In this document: piece by piece, positions 52,143 through 59,951 of the stretch
Layout: every line of letters begins with the position of its first letter
Position numbering within the stretch: position 1 is the first letter of the stretch
Assembly (NCBI GenBank): GCA_004296775.1
Contig: RHGE01000003.1
Span: forward strand, 1 to 64,000
Source: Marinilabiliaceae bacterium JC017
Lineage (GTDB): Bacteria > Bacteroidota > Bacteroidia > Bacteroidales > Marinilabiliaceae
Reading direction: 5' to 3'
DNA length: 64,000 nt
Translations under genes and position numbers: made by a program
The notes under the pieces: generated by a model
What the model saw: only the letters and a program-made list of their open reading frames with translations
What the model was told of the DNA's origin: nothing
Databases searched by the model: none

Positions 52143-53330
52143 TTATAAATATTCTATGTTGATTGTTTTTAGAAATTTGTCCTCCAGTAAGGCTGCAATC
52201 TTCTTGATTACATTTCGTCGTATCTCCAGCTCCACCGGGAGGTTTGGATCCTGGTGGGCATTGTTGATGCGGGTGCCGGCCATCAGTGTGATTTCATCGG
52301 TGTTTAAAAGCAGCCGCACCATCTGTTCCGCCGGTCCGTTGCCTTTTATTTCGGTGGATGTGAGTTCCTCCAATAGGCGCGATACCTTGCCCAGTGTGAG
52401 GATGCCCTCTGTTACCAGGTTGATGCCTTCCATTTTTGAGACGGGTGGCAATGAAGGATCGGGATTATTCAGGCTGACTTCAATGGGGATATTAAGCTCC
52501 CTGGAGATGATTTTGGAGGTGGTACCTCCGCAGATGATCTTCTTTCCGTCAAAATTTTTAATGCGTTCGGCTAATAAGCTATCACAGTTTTCATGAAACG
52601 GAGGGCCGGTAGCAATCATCAGGTGGCGGGGCTCGCGGCAATAGATGACGTGACACGTGGCATCGTCGGTTAAATGGCCTTTGTCGTTGATAGAGGCCCG
52701 GTAAACGATTTTACGTGCCAGCTGATGGGCTGATATTTCCGGGTTTTGTTTGATTGTTTGCCGGATGTATTTTTTCAGCCCGTCGCTTTCCCAGCCAAAG
52801 GGAAAATGCGGGGTGCCCATGGCTGATTGTGTTATGCCATCGGATACGATGATGATGCGGTCTTCCTTTTTAAGGTTTAGACAGGAATAAGATACCTTTG
52901 CGCGCCGTCCTCCAGGCCGTGTCAGGGTGCGTACCTCCTTGGATGGCTCGTAAAAATTACCGTCGCGATAGATAATCAACGGGGGATTGTCGTATTCCAC
53001 CACTTTGGCTTCGCCCAGACAATTAATGTCAATAATGGTAAAGGTGGAGTAGCTTATCTGTCGTTTGGCATCGATGGGTAAGGTGTTCATGATAAACTCC
53101 GCCGTCCGTTCCAAAGGATCATTCTTGGCAGTGAACTGCAAGGCCATAGAAGTGGTCATGGTGGCCAGTACGTTGGCTTTAACTCCACTGCCCAAACCAT
53201 CGGAAAGCACAGTGATGAGGCGGTCTTCGTCTTTTAGCTTACGCGAAAGACAAGCGTCGCCACAAACCCGCTGGTTGGCTTTCTTCTCCTGGTATGTTTC
53301 TGCTTCTATGAAAAACCTTTGGTTATGCAT
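52143..53330 (-). CDS. SpoIIE-type PP2C serine/threonine phosphatase
   Basis: This 395-residue protein has a SpoIIE/PP2C-type phosphatase domain (about 15-235). Metal-binding acidic blocks are GDACLSRKL, LSDGLGSGVKA (first Asp-Gly pair), IIVSDGITQSAMG (second Asp-Gly) and TDDATCHVIYC (Asp pair). The C-terminal 150 residues (ENCDSLLAERIKNFDGKKII) form a domain I do not recognise. It removes phosphate from a Ser/Thr-phosphorylated partner. It overlaps the sensory hydrogenase gene by 8 bases. In other bacteria sensory [FeFe] hydrogenases are often encoded with PP2C phosphatases or kinases, so it is the likely output of the sensor. The target protein is unknown. Confidence 0.9.
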   Translation of the reverse strand: MHNQRFFIEAETYQEKKANQRVCGDACLSRKLKDEDRLITVLSDGLGSGVKANVLATMTTSMALQFTAKNDPLERTAEFIMNTLPIDAKRQISYSTFTIIDINCLGEAKVVEYDNPPLIIYRDGNFYEPSKEVRTLTRPGGRRAKVSYSCLNLKKEDRIIIVSDGITQSAMGTPHFPFGWESDGLKKYIRQTIKQNPEISAHQLARKIVYRASINDKGHLTDDATCHVIYCREPRHLMIATGPPFHENCDSLLAERIKNFDGKKIICGGTTSKIISRELNIPIEVSLNNPDPSLPPVSKMEGINLVTEGILTLGKVSRLLEELTSTEIKGNGPAEQMVRLLLNTDEITLMAGTRINNAHQDPNLPVELEIRRNVIKKIAALLEDKFLKTINIEYL

Positions 53331-55050
53331 TGGGTTCCTTGTGTGCGTCTAAAATTGAGTTTAACAATGAATCGGTGTAACTGGCATTTTCACCCAGCAG
53401 GAAGGCAATTTTTTGCACGGTTTCCATGTTTTTGCTGATCACTTCACGTGTGCGTTTCTCTACGATATCCTTCTGGAATTCCGGTTGGTGGATGTTTTGC
53501 ATGATGCCTGTTACCAGTTTGTGTTTTTGTATGTTGAAGATGGATAACTGGAAGTTGCGGCCATTTTCAACGAATGTTATTTCTTTGAACTCTTTTCCTG
53601 TTAACAAGGCGGCTTTCAGGTGTTTGCTGAAAGTGCCCAGTTTTTCCAGTTCAGCTCCCCGCATGCCGGGATTGGCTTCGAAGCAGAGCTCCATTTCCTG
53701 GCCTAACATATGCGCGAAGTTGTGGTTCATTTCAACTACTTTATTCTGGTCGTCCACAATGATAACCCCTGATGGGATTTTTTGCAGTAAGATGGTGGCT
53801 TTGTGGTGAGCCACTTGCCGCATGTATGATACACACATGGCTGACTCCGCCCGGTTTTCCAGTAGCGCTTTGGCAAAATCACGACACGTATCGTAACCGC
53901 AACCGCTGCAGTTTAATTCATCGGCCACACTTGTTTTTCCAATGCTGTACAGTGCTTGCCTGATCGCTTCATTGGTGACGGTGGTTGTTTCTACCGGGGT
54001 GATATTAAAGTAATCCCGTTCTATGTTGATGGATGGGAGTTCATGTGGTTTGGGATCCAGGGATTTTCGATTGTTGAAGTCCTCAATGATCGAAAGTTTC
54101 TTTTTAACGATGCCTTCGCGTTTGTTGATGCCCGGGCCATTGATGCAGCCGCCTTCGCAAGCCAGTAGTTCAAGGAACATGGGCCGGTCCTTTCCGAGTG
54201 TGTCTAGCTCTTTCAATACTGAGTTCACCTGGTCCATGCCTGAAAAACTCATGAATGAGCTGTTGGTGTTCGGGGAGTTGGTATTTAATGTGTTGATCAT
54301 ACCTCCGTCCAGCGGGTAGATAGCGCCATCTGCAGCTTCAAAGGGTATGAAGGTATTGGCTTCTTCGTTATTTTCGCCTTGAGTGGTGAAATCAATATTT
54401 TCTGCTTCAAGCCAGTCGCTAAGCTCTTTAAATGTTAGAGCCGCATCAATTAATTGGTTAAAGTTATCGGCTTCTAATTTTTTCGCAATGCATGGGCCGA
54501 TAAAGACCACGCTGGTATCTTCCCCGTACCAATCTTTCAGCATTTTAGCATGTGCCAGCATTGGTGACATAAACGGGGTAATGGCCATGGTATGTTGTGG
54601 ATAGTATTTCCTGATCAACTCAACCACTGAGGGGCAGGCCGAAGAGATATATACACCATTTTGACGTCCTTCAAGGTAGCTGTTTAGTTGTTCAGAAACC
54701 TTTTGTGCGCCAAGTGCTGTCTCAGAGATGCCATTAAAGCCAAGTTTTTTTAATGCTGATACCATCTCCTCTGAGGTGGTGTTGGGAAACTCAGAAGCAT
54801 AAGAGGGAGCCAGTGACACGAAGACGCGCGGTTTGTGCTTGATTAACCATTTGGCCCTGCTGATGCCATTTCGTACTTTTTTGGCACCGGCCGGACAAAT
54901 TGAAACACAATGCCCGCAATAAATGCAAAGGTCGTCTACAATCGATGCTTTATTATCCGCTATTTTAATGGCCTTTGTGGGGCATTCACGGATGCACTTG
55001 TAGCAATCTTTGCAGTCATTGACTTCTGTGTATATGGGCTTAAGATTCAT
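53323..55050 (-). CDS. hydS: Sensory [FeFe] hydrogenase-like protein (HydS type) with PAS domain
   Basis: A 575-residue protein. N-terminal 2[4Fe-4S] ferredoxin (Cys13, 16, 19, 23 and 42, 45, 48, 52) leads into an H-cluster-like domain (about 75-330). Its motifs are L1 SSACP (136-140), L2 IGPCIAKKLEAD (Cys187) and L3 LLACEGGC (Cys298, Cys302). In L1 the proton-relay cysteine is alanine (Ala138) while the cluster-binding Cys139 is kept, as described for the slow, sensory HydS enzymes. A [4Fe-4S] domain of the C-x2-C-x4-C type (Cys381, 384, 389, 406) and a PAS domain (about 415-520) follow, then a coiled end. It should sense H2 or redox state and signal to the overlapping phosphatase. Its start overlaps the upstream ferredoxin gene by 4 bases. 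Confidence 0.92.
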   Translation of the reverse strand: MNLKPIYTEVNDCKDCYKCIRECPTKAIKIADNKASIVDDLCIYCGHCVSICPAGAKKVRNGISRAKWLIKHKPRVFVSLAPSYASEFPNTTSEEMVSALKKLGFNGISETALGAQKVSEQLNSYLEGRQNGVYISSACPSVVELIRKYYPQHTMAITPFMSPMLAHAKMLKDWYGEDTSVVFIGPCIAKKLEADNFNQLIDAALTFKELSDWLEAENIDFTTQGENNEEANTFIPFEAADGAIYPLDGGMINTLNTNSPNTNSSFMSFSGMDQVNSVLKELDTLGKDRPMFLELLACEGGCINGPGINKREGIVKKKLSIIEDFNNRKSLDPKPHELPSINIERDYFNITPVETTTVTNEAIRQALYSIGKTSVADELNCSGCGYDTCRDFAKALLENRAESAMCVSYMRQVAHHKATILLQKIPSGVIIVDDQNKVVEMNHNFAHMLGQEMELCFEANPGMRGAELEKLGTFSKHLKAALLTGKEFKEITFVENGRNFQLSIFNIQKHKLVTGIMQNIHQPEFQKDIVEKRTREVISKNMETVQKIAFLLGENASYTDSLLNSILDAHKEPNA

Positions 55051-55307
55051 TGTTTCTCGTTAAAAAAATGATTCAATATGGAAGTGAGACTGCTGTTTGA
55101 GACCTCTTCAAAGGTCTGGTCGTCTATCTCTATAACCGGGCCTTTGTTGCAGTTTTCGGTGCACAAATGGCCTCTGAAGTCAATCTGGGATTCAATATTG
55201 TTGTCCTTCAGGTATGACTTAATTGTCTCTAGATTCTCTGCATTTCCCCGGGAATAGCAGGAGCTGCCCAGGCAAATCCGAATACAATGTTTTGTTGTTG
55301 TTTCCAT
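55047..55307 (-). CDS. Thioredoxin-like [2Fe-2S] ferredoxin, first gene of the hydrogenase operon
   Basis: This 86-residue NuoE-like thioredoxin-fold protein has CLGSSC and CTENCNKGP cysteine pairs (RICLGSSCYSRGNAENLETI, RGHLCTENCNKGPVIEIDD). It differs from the second copy at 52137 in sequence and probably has a different partner, such as the sensory protein whose start codon overlaps its stop (ATGA-type, 4 bases). A sigma-54-like promoter lies just upstream. Confidence 0.9.
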   Translation of the reverse strand: METTTKHCIRICLGSSCYSRGNAENLETIKSYLKDNNIESQIDFRGHLCTENCNKGPVIEIDDQTFEEVSNSSLTSILNHFFNEKQ

Positions 55308-55331
55308 ACCTCTAATGCTTTGTTTCTGTAA

Positions 55332-55348
55332 TAGCTATTAGTGTGCCA
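55332..55348 (-). promoter_or_regulatory. Sigma-54 (-24/-12) promoter of the hydrogenase operon
   Basis: Read on the minus strand, TGGCAC (55348-55343), five bases, then TAGCTA (55337-55332) matches TGGCAC-N5-TTGCWW except for one base in the -12 element. GG to GC spacing is exactly 12. The predicted start is near 55322, 15 bases before the ATG at 55307, and an AGAGGT ribosome-binding site follows. A sigma-54 activator gene lies directly upstream. Confidence 0.75.
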
Positions 55349-55453
55349 AAAAGCATAAGAGACAGAAAACTAATATATAAGGAAAGAAGTGATTTTATAT
55401 TGGAGAGAGGATGCTCTGCAAGTGTCCTAAAAATGAACGCAACTATAATATTT

Positions 55454-55495
55454 GAGTGTTCGAAATATGTACACTGTTCGTATATTGAACAGTGT
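55454..55495. promoter_or_regulatory. Palindrome likely to be the enhancer site of the sigma-54 activator
   Basis: ACACTGTTC at 55471-55479 and GAACAGTGT at 55487-55495 form a perfect inverted repeat with a 7-base spacer. A further half-site, GTGTTCG, lies at about 55457. The centre is about 160 bases upstream of the predicted transcription start at 55322, a normal distance for a sigma-54 enhancer. It could also act as a hairpin behind the regulator gene, but no U-run follows. Confidence 0.6.
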
Positions 55496-55497
55496 TT

Positions 55498-57336
55498 CTA
55501 GTTGGGGAACTGTGGGATGTCTATTTTGTACCGTTTAATTTTCTGGTAAAGGGTATTTCGACCAATGCCTAAAGTTTGTGCCACCTGGCTCATGTTTCCC
55601 TTGTGGGCATTAATGGCTTTGATGATTAGAGCCCGTTCCATCTCTTTTATAGTTGTTAATGCAAAATCCGTATTCGGGTGTTCGGCAGTGAAAGCTTCGT
55701 GCTCCGGACTTGGCGATGATGAATTAAATTCTTCTTCTTCCTGGAATTTTTCAAAAGAAATGTTGCCATTGAAATTGACGAGTTGTTCTATGTAGTTTTC
55801 CAATTCTCGAATATTTCCAGGCCAGTTGTAATCTAATAATTGTTGGAGGGTAGAATAGCGTAATTGAGGAACTTGTTTTTGGAGTTTAATACTCTTCTTG
55901 TTTAGAAAGAATCGGATCAGTGATGGCAGATCTTCTTTACGGTTTTTGAGTTCCGGTATTTTTAGAGGGATAACGCTTAAGCGATAGTATAGGTCCAGGC
56001 GGAAGTTTCCATTGTCAACTTCTGTTTTGAGGTCTTTATTTGTGGCAGCGATTATGCGTACATCAACCGGAATTAGTTTGTTACCTCCAATTCGTGTAAT
56101 GGCTCCTTCCTGAATGGCACGTAATAATTTGGCCTGCATGGCAATCTTCATGTCGCCAATTTCATCTAAAAATAGGGTGCCACCATTGGATAATTCAAAT
56201 TTTCCCGGGTGTCCGCCTTTACGAGCTCCGGTAAAAGCCCCGTCATCATAACCAAAAAGCTCGCTTTCTATGAGGTTTTCCGGGATGGCGGCGCAGTTAA
56301 TGGCAACAAATCCTTTGTCTTTGCGGCGGCTGGCATTATGAATGCTTTGGGCAAATACCTCTTTTCCGGTACCGCTTTCGCCTTCGATTAAAACAGTGGA
56401 TGGGCTGTCTGCAATGGTTTTGGCATAGCTGACAAGTTTGCGCATGGATTGGCTCTTAGCAATAATATCTTCAAAGGTGAAGCGTGCTTGCATGCCCGTA
56501 TATTTATTAACCAGATGATAGACATTCTCCAGTTCCCGCATGGAAATGACCAGGCCGATCAGTTGCTTTTGTTCCTGGTCTTGAATAGGTGAAACATTTA
56601 CATTGAACTTTATTTTTGAGGAGGGAGTAGTGATGTTGATCTCTTCATTAATGAATTTTTCTCCCGAACTAACCATTTGATAGATGGCTTCCCAGTTGGG
56701 AATTAATTGATCTATGGGCATGGTGATTAGTTCGCGCCGGCGAATGTTGAGTGTGTTGCAGGTAGTGTCATTGGCAAAAAGAATTCTTCCCTTTAGGTTG
56801 ACTGCCATTACGCCTACTTTTAGTGAATTCATTATCGCAAAAGTAAACTGATGGGTATCATCCATCTGTTTTTGTAAGGATACTCCTTTGATTCGGGATT
56901 TAATGGTTGCCTCTGCTGCTTGTAGGATAATGTTGAGCCAACTAAACGGGATGGTTTCTTGAGTCAGTAAGTAGAGTTTAAAAGGTGATTTAGCGGGTGC
57001 GGGTAAGATGATACTGACCCAGTGATAGTTTTGTTCTTCAAACTGAAAGGTGCCGTGTGTATTTGATAAAGCCTGCCAGTTGGGATTTTGCGTGAGGAAG
57101 TTCCAATTGTCACCTGCGGATAGGGAGAAAAGACGTGAGCTGCGTTTGATGTTGTTATGTGCCAGTTGAATTAGTGAGCCTTCACTGCTTACTACGGCAA
57201 TAATACTAACTGTCTCTGATAGGGTGACAGAGAATTCATCCAGGACTTCCTGTAGGGGGCTAATTTCACTGTTTGAATAAGAAGATGTGTTCCGGGATAA
57301 TGATTGTTTTCTTTTGGATGAGTCTTTTAATGCCAT
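55498..57336 (-). CDS. Sigma-54-dependent transcriptional activator with PAS domain
   Basis: I start at the ATG at 57336 (MALKDSSKRKQSLSRNTSSY, 612 residues), because the longer frame adds 32 residues that look non-coding. The N-terminal half holds a GAF-like region (about 30-165) and a PAS domain (about 175-290, FAIMNSLKVGVMAVNLKGRI). The AAA+ domain (about 310-540) has Walker A GESGTGKE, the sigma-54 loop DDGAFTGARKG, Walker B LFLDEIGD and IIAATNKDL. A Fis-type helix-turn-helix ends it (NKGNMSQVAQTLGIGRNTLYQ type). No receiver domain is present, so its PAS/GAF part senses a ligand or redox signal directly. The hydrogenase operon, with a sigma-54 promoter, follows on the same strand. Confidence 0.94.
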   Translation of the reverse strand: MALKDSSKRKQSLSRNTSSYSNSEISPLQEVLDEFSVTLSETVSIIAVVSSEGSLIQLAHNNIKRSSRLFSLSAGDNWNFLTQNPNWQALSNTHGTFQFEEQNYHWVSIILPAPAKSPFKLYLLTQETIPFSWLNIILQAAEATIKSRIKGVSLQKQMDDTHQFTFAIMNSLKVGVMAVNLKGRILFANDTTCNTLNIRRRELITMPIDQLIPNWEAIYQMVSSGEKFINEEINITTPSSKIKFNVNVSPIQDQEQKQLIGLVISMRELENVYHLVNKYTGMQARFTFEDIIAKSQSMRKLVSYAKTIADSPSTVLIEGESGTGKEVFAQSIHNASRRKDKGFVAINCAAIPENLIESELFGYDDGAFTGARKGGHPGKFELSNGGTLFLDEIGDMKIAMQAKLLRAIQEGAITRIGGNKLIPVDVRIIAATNKDLKTEVDNGNFRLDLYYRLSVIPLKIPELKNRKEDLPSLIRFFLNKKSIKLQKQVPQLRYSTLQQLLDYNWPGNIRELENYIEQLVNFNGNISFEKFQEEEEFNSSSPSPEHEAFTAEHPNTDFALTTIKEMERALIIKAINAHKGNMSQVAQTLGIGRNTLYQKIKRYKIDIPQFPN

Positions 57337-57631
57337 GCACGCCTTTTTGTGCAAAATTAATGCTTTTGTCGCAATATTAAAGGTACCTGGAAAAGTGAAA
57401 AATGACCTGGGTGGGCGGTAGAAATCGCCCATGTGGGCGATTTTATACCAGTTGAAGGTAAGGCAATATTTATTGGAAATATTTTTTTAATAGCTGTAAG
57501 TATGTGATATGTAATGGAAATGATGAGAAATGAAGGTTCTATTGATGAAGGAATCCATTGTTTGGTACGCCGCTTGGTTATTAAAGGTCAACAAACAAAT
57601 AATCGATTTATTAATCCTTAAATCAGAGATT

Positions 57632-58312
57632 ATGGAAGTTAAAAAGAACAAAAAAGTTGACCTGGAAGCCAAAAGAAGCATGTTTTTCCAGGTTGGAATG
57701 GTGCTTTCCCTGGGAGGTGTGCTGGCAGCCTTTGAATGGTCTTCAACACAAGGAGAAGTTGGAGAGTTATTGGCCGGCAATGAAGTTATTGTGGAAGAAG
57801 TAGTGCCTCCTATTACAATGACCAAAGAAATAACGCCACCACCACCGCCGCCACCACCCCAAGCATTGGATGTTTTAGAAATTGTTGATGACAATTCAGT
57901 GATTGAAGATGAATTGGTGATTGAGTCGGAGAGTTTGGAGGATTTAGAAGTAAATGTGGAAGACTACCTCGTTGATGAAGAGGTTAATGATGATCCCGTC
58001 CCATTTTTCGTGCTGGAGGATAAGCCTGAATTCCCAGGCGGGGAGACCGGTTTGATGACCTACATTAGTAAAAACGTAAAGTACCCGATTGTTTGCCAGG
58101 AAAATGGCGTTCAGGGAAAAGTGTATGTGAGTTTTGTGATTGATGAGCAGGGAAAAGTCTCTAATGTAAGGTCTTTAAGAAGTCCGGATGCTAATCTGGA
58201 ACGCGAAGCCTTGCGGGTTATTAAATCTTTACCTGATTGGAAACCGGGAATGCAACGAGGTAAACCGGTGAAGGTGTCCTTTCAGGTCCCTGTTAGTTTC
58301 CGTTTGCAATAA
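57632..58312 (+). CDS. tonB: TonB-family energy transducer
   Basis: I start at the ATG at 57632 (MEVKKNKKVDLEAKRSMFFQ, 226 residues); the frame runs 34 codons further upstream, which reads as non-coding. One membrane helix (about 17-36, FQVGMVLSLGGVLAAFEW) anchors it in the inner membrane. A proline-rich stretch (KEITPPPPPPPPQ) and an acidic linker span the periplasm. The TonB C-terminal domain (about 135-226) has FPGGETGLMTYISKNVKYP, VQGKVYVSFVIDEQGKV and LPDWKPGMQRGKPVKVSFQV. It couples ExbBD energy to outer-membrane transporters such as the SusC protein here; exbBD is not in the window. Confidence 0.93.
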   Translation: MEVKKNKKVDLEAKRSMFFQVGMVLSLGGVLAAFEWSSTQGEVGELLAGNEVIVEEVVPPITMTKEITPPPPPPPPQALDVLEIVDDNSVIEDELVIESESLEDLEVNVEDYLVDEEVNDDPVPFFVLEDKPEFPGGETGLMTYISKNVKYPIVCQENGVQGKVYVSFVIDEQGKVSNVRSLRSPDANLEREALRVIKSLPDWKPGMQRGKPVKVSFQVPVSFRLQ

Positions 58313-58388
58313 TTAATAGTCTACTGTTGTTCCCTTTTTTCAAAGAGTAAACGTACTCAATCAATTATACTGAATTTTCCAAATTAAG

Positions 58389-58458
58389 AGGTTGACCGAG
58401 TTCTGGATACTCCTGCTACTTTCGAAAATTATAGAGTAACAGGCTGGTCAACCTTCTT
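58389..58458. promoter_or_regulatory. Inverted repeat with long loop between tonB and the DUF4837 gene
   Basis: AGGTTGACC at 58389-58397 pairs with GGTCAACCT at 58446-58454, followed by TCTTTT. It may be the terminator of tonB or a leader structure of the next gene, whose ATG is at 58484. Confidence 0.4.
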
Positions 58459-58483
58459 TTGTGTAACCTAAATCTTTTTACTT

Positions 58484-59485
58484 ATGAAGACAATTTACCA
58501 TATACTGTTATTTGTGATTGTTGGTTTAATAGCTTGTAAGAATGGTCCGGATAATTACAAACCCCGATCTATTGGTGCACCAGGAGAGGTATTGGTGGTA
58601 GTTGATTCACAATACTGGACAACCCGGGCCGGGAAATCAATTCGTGAGTTGGTTGATTTGGATTTTCCTGCTTTGCCTCAAAGTGAATCGATGTTCAGGA
58701 AAACGCATATTACTTCCGGAAGTTTTGAAAATCACTTTAAAACCTATCGTAATATATTAGTAGTGAACATCGATTCGACCAATATTGCCAGTCGGATAGA
58801 TTACAGACGTGATATTTGGGCTTTAAATCAGCAGATCATTGAGTTTTATGTGGCGGATGAAGCTGAGTTTGTGGAGTTATTCAATCATTCAACGGATGAT
58901 ATTCAAAAGTATTTCTATAATGGTGACATACAGGCATTGGTTAAAGCTTATAAAAAGAATCCCGCCAGTGTGGGTAGGCATGTAAAAGCAAAGTATGGAT
59001 TTGACATTGCTTTCCCCAAGGGATATAAATTAAAAAAGGATACTTCGAATTTTTCCTGGTATGTTTTTGATCGGCTCGAGAGTCAACAGGGATTGTTGGT
59101 GTACGAATGGGATCTGGATTCTGTAAAAAGCATGGAGCCACGCGATTTGCTTAGTTTGAGAAATGAAATACTGCACCAGGAAGTACCCGGCTCGGTGGAA
59201 GGTTCCTTCATGACGACTGAAGATCGTTTTTCTGTTCTTTTGGATCGTCCTAAATTTGGGGGTGTAAGGTGGATTGAGTTACGTGGGTTATGGCGTGTGC
59301 AAGGTGATTTTATGGGAGGTCCGTTTGTTAGTTATTTTTATAAAGATGTGAGAAATAACCGCCTTGTTATGCTTGATGGGTATGTATATGCGCCGAGGAA
59401 ACAAAATAAAGCTCTTTATGTCAGAGAAGTGGAAGCGATGATAAAATCATTTAAAATGGAAGTATTAACTGCTAGTAATAATTGA
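58484..59485 (+). CDS. DUF4837-family lipoprotein
   Basis: This 333-residue Bacteroidetes lipoprotein has lipobox GLIAC. DUF4837 blocks (PF16125) are GAPGEVLVVVDSQYW, FPALPQSESMFRKTHITSGS, FKTYRNILVVNID, YGFDIAFPKGYKLKKDTSNF, PRDLLSLRNEILHQEVPGSV and GPFVSYFYKDVRNNRLVMLD. The family is conserved across Bacteroidetes and its function is unknown; a role at the envelope is inferred from the lipid anchor. It stands alone after tonB. Confidence 0.88.
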   Translation: MKTIYHILLFVIVGLIACKNGPDNYKPRSIGAPGEVLVVVDSQYWTTRAGKSIRELVDLDFPALPQSESMFRKTHITSGSFENHFKTYRNILVVNIDSTNIASRIDYRRDIWALNQQIIEFYVADEAEFVELFNHSTDDIQKYFYNGDIQALVKAYKKNPASVGRHVKAKYGFDIAFPKGYKLKKDTSNFSWYVFDRLESQQGLLVYEWDLDSVKSMEPRDLLSLRNEILHQEVPGSVEGSFMTTEDRFSVLLDRPKFGGVRWIELRGLWRVQGDFMGGPFVSYFYKDVRNNRLVMLDGYVYAPRKQNKALYVREVEAMIKSFKMEVLTASNN

Positions 59486-59583
59486 AGTTTCCCATGTCTT
59501 ATAAAACACTAAAATTTAAGTATCTGCAAAAAACGGCAGAAAGCACTAATTGATTATGAGTAAATTACATTTACTATTGTTTT

Positions 59584-59682
59584 AACCGCGAATTATACGA
59601 ATTGAACGAATTTTAAACCACTGTGTGGTTTTATGAGCTTTTCATCGAAAAGCAATTCGTCTAATTCGATAAATTTGCGGTT
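59584..59682. repeat. Inverted-repeat element with nested hairpins
   Basis: The left arm AACCGCGAATTATACGAATT (to 59612) pairs with a right arm ending AAATTTGCGGTT (59654-59682), with a few mismatches over 29 bases. Inside lie AACCACTGTGTGGTT and GCTTTTC-ATC-GAAAAGC hairpins. Another short hairpin, GCTTGC-AAA-GCAAGC, follows near 59691. No reading frame is present. It resembles a MITE-like or structured-RNA repeat; a related arm occurs at 46470-46535. The rest of 59486-59951 holds no other feature. Confidence 0.65.
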
Positions 59683-59951
59683 GATAAAATGCTTGCAAAG
59701 CAAGCTTTATGGGCTTTAATCACATATAGGAAATGTCAGTTTATGTTATCGATGGCTACTGTTTTAGAGGGATAACTATTAAAAAAGATTAAAATAACTG
59801 GTGGAGAAGGGAAGCATTTGGTGATTGCAGGGGAAAGCTCTATCATTATCCTCGAAATAGTTAAAACAAAAAGAAAGTGTGAGTGATGGTTTTGTTTTTG
59901 ACAAGCAGTTCTGCGATATGATTCTCACGCTTTGCTTCTAAGACTTAAATA

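Noticed and set aside
57337-57432. N-terminal extension of the sigma-54 activator
   Set aside because: The 32 residues look like translated upstream sequence; the ATG at 57336 gives a normal cytoplasmic start.
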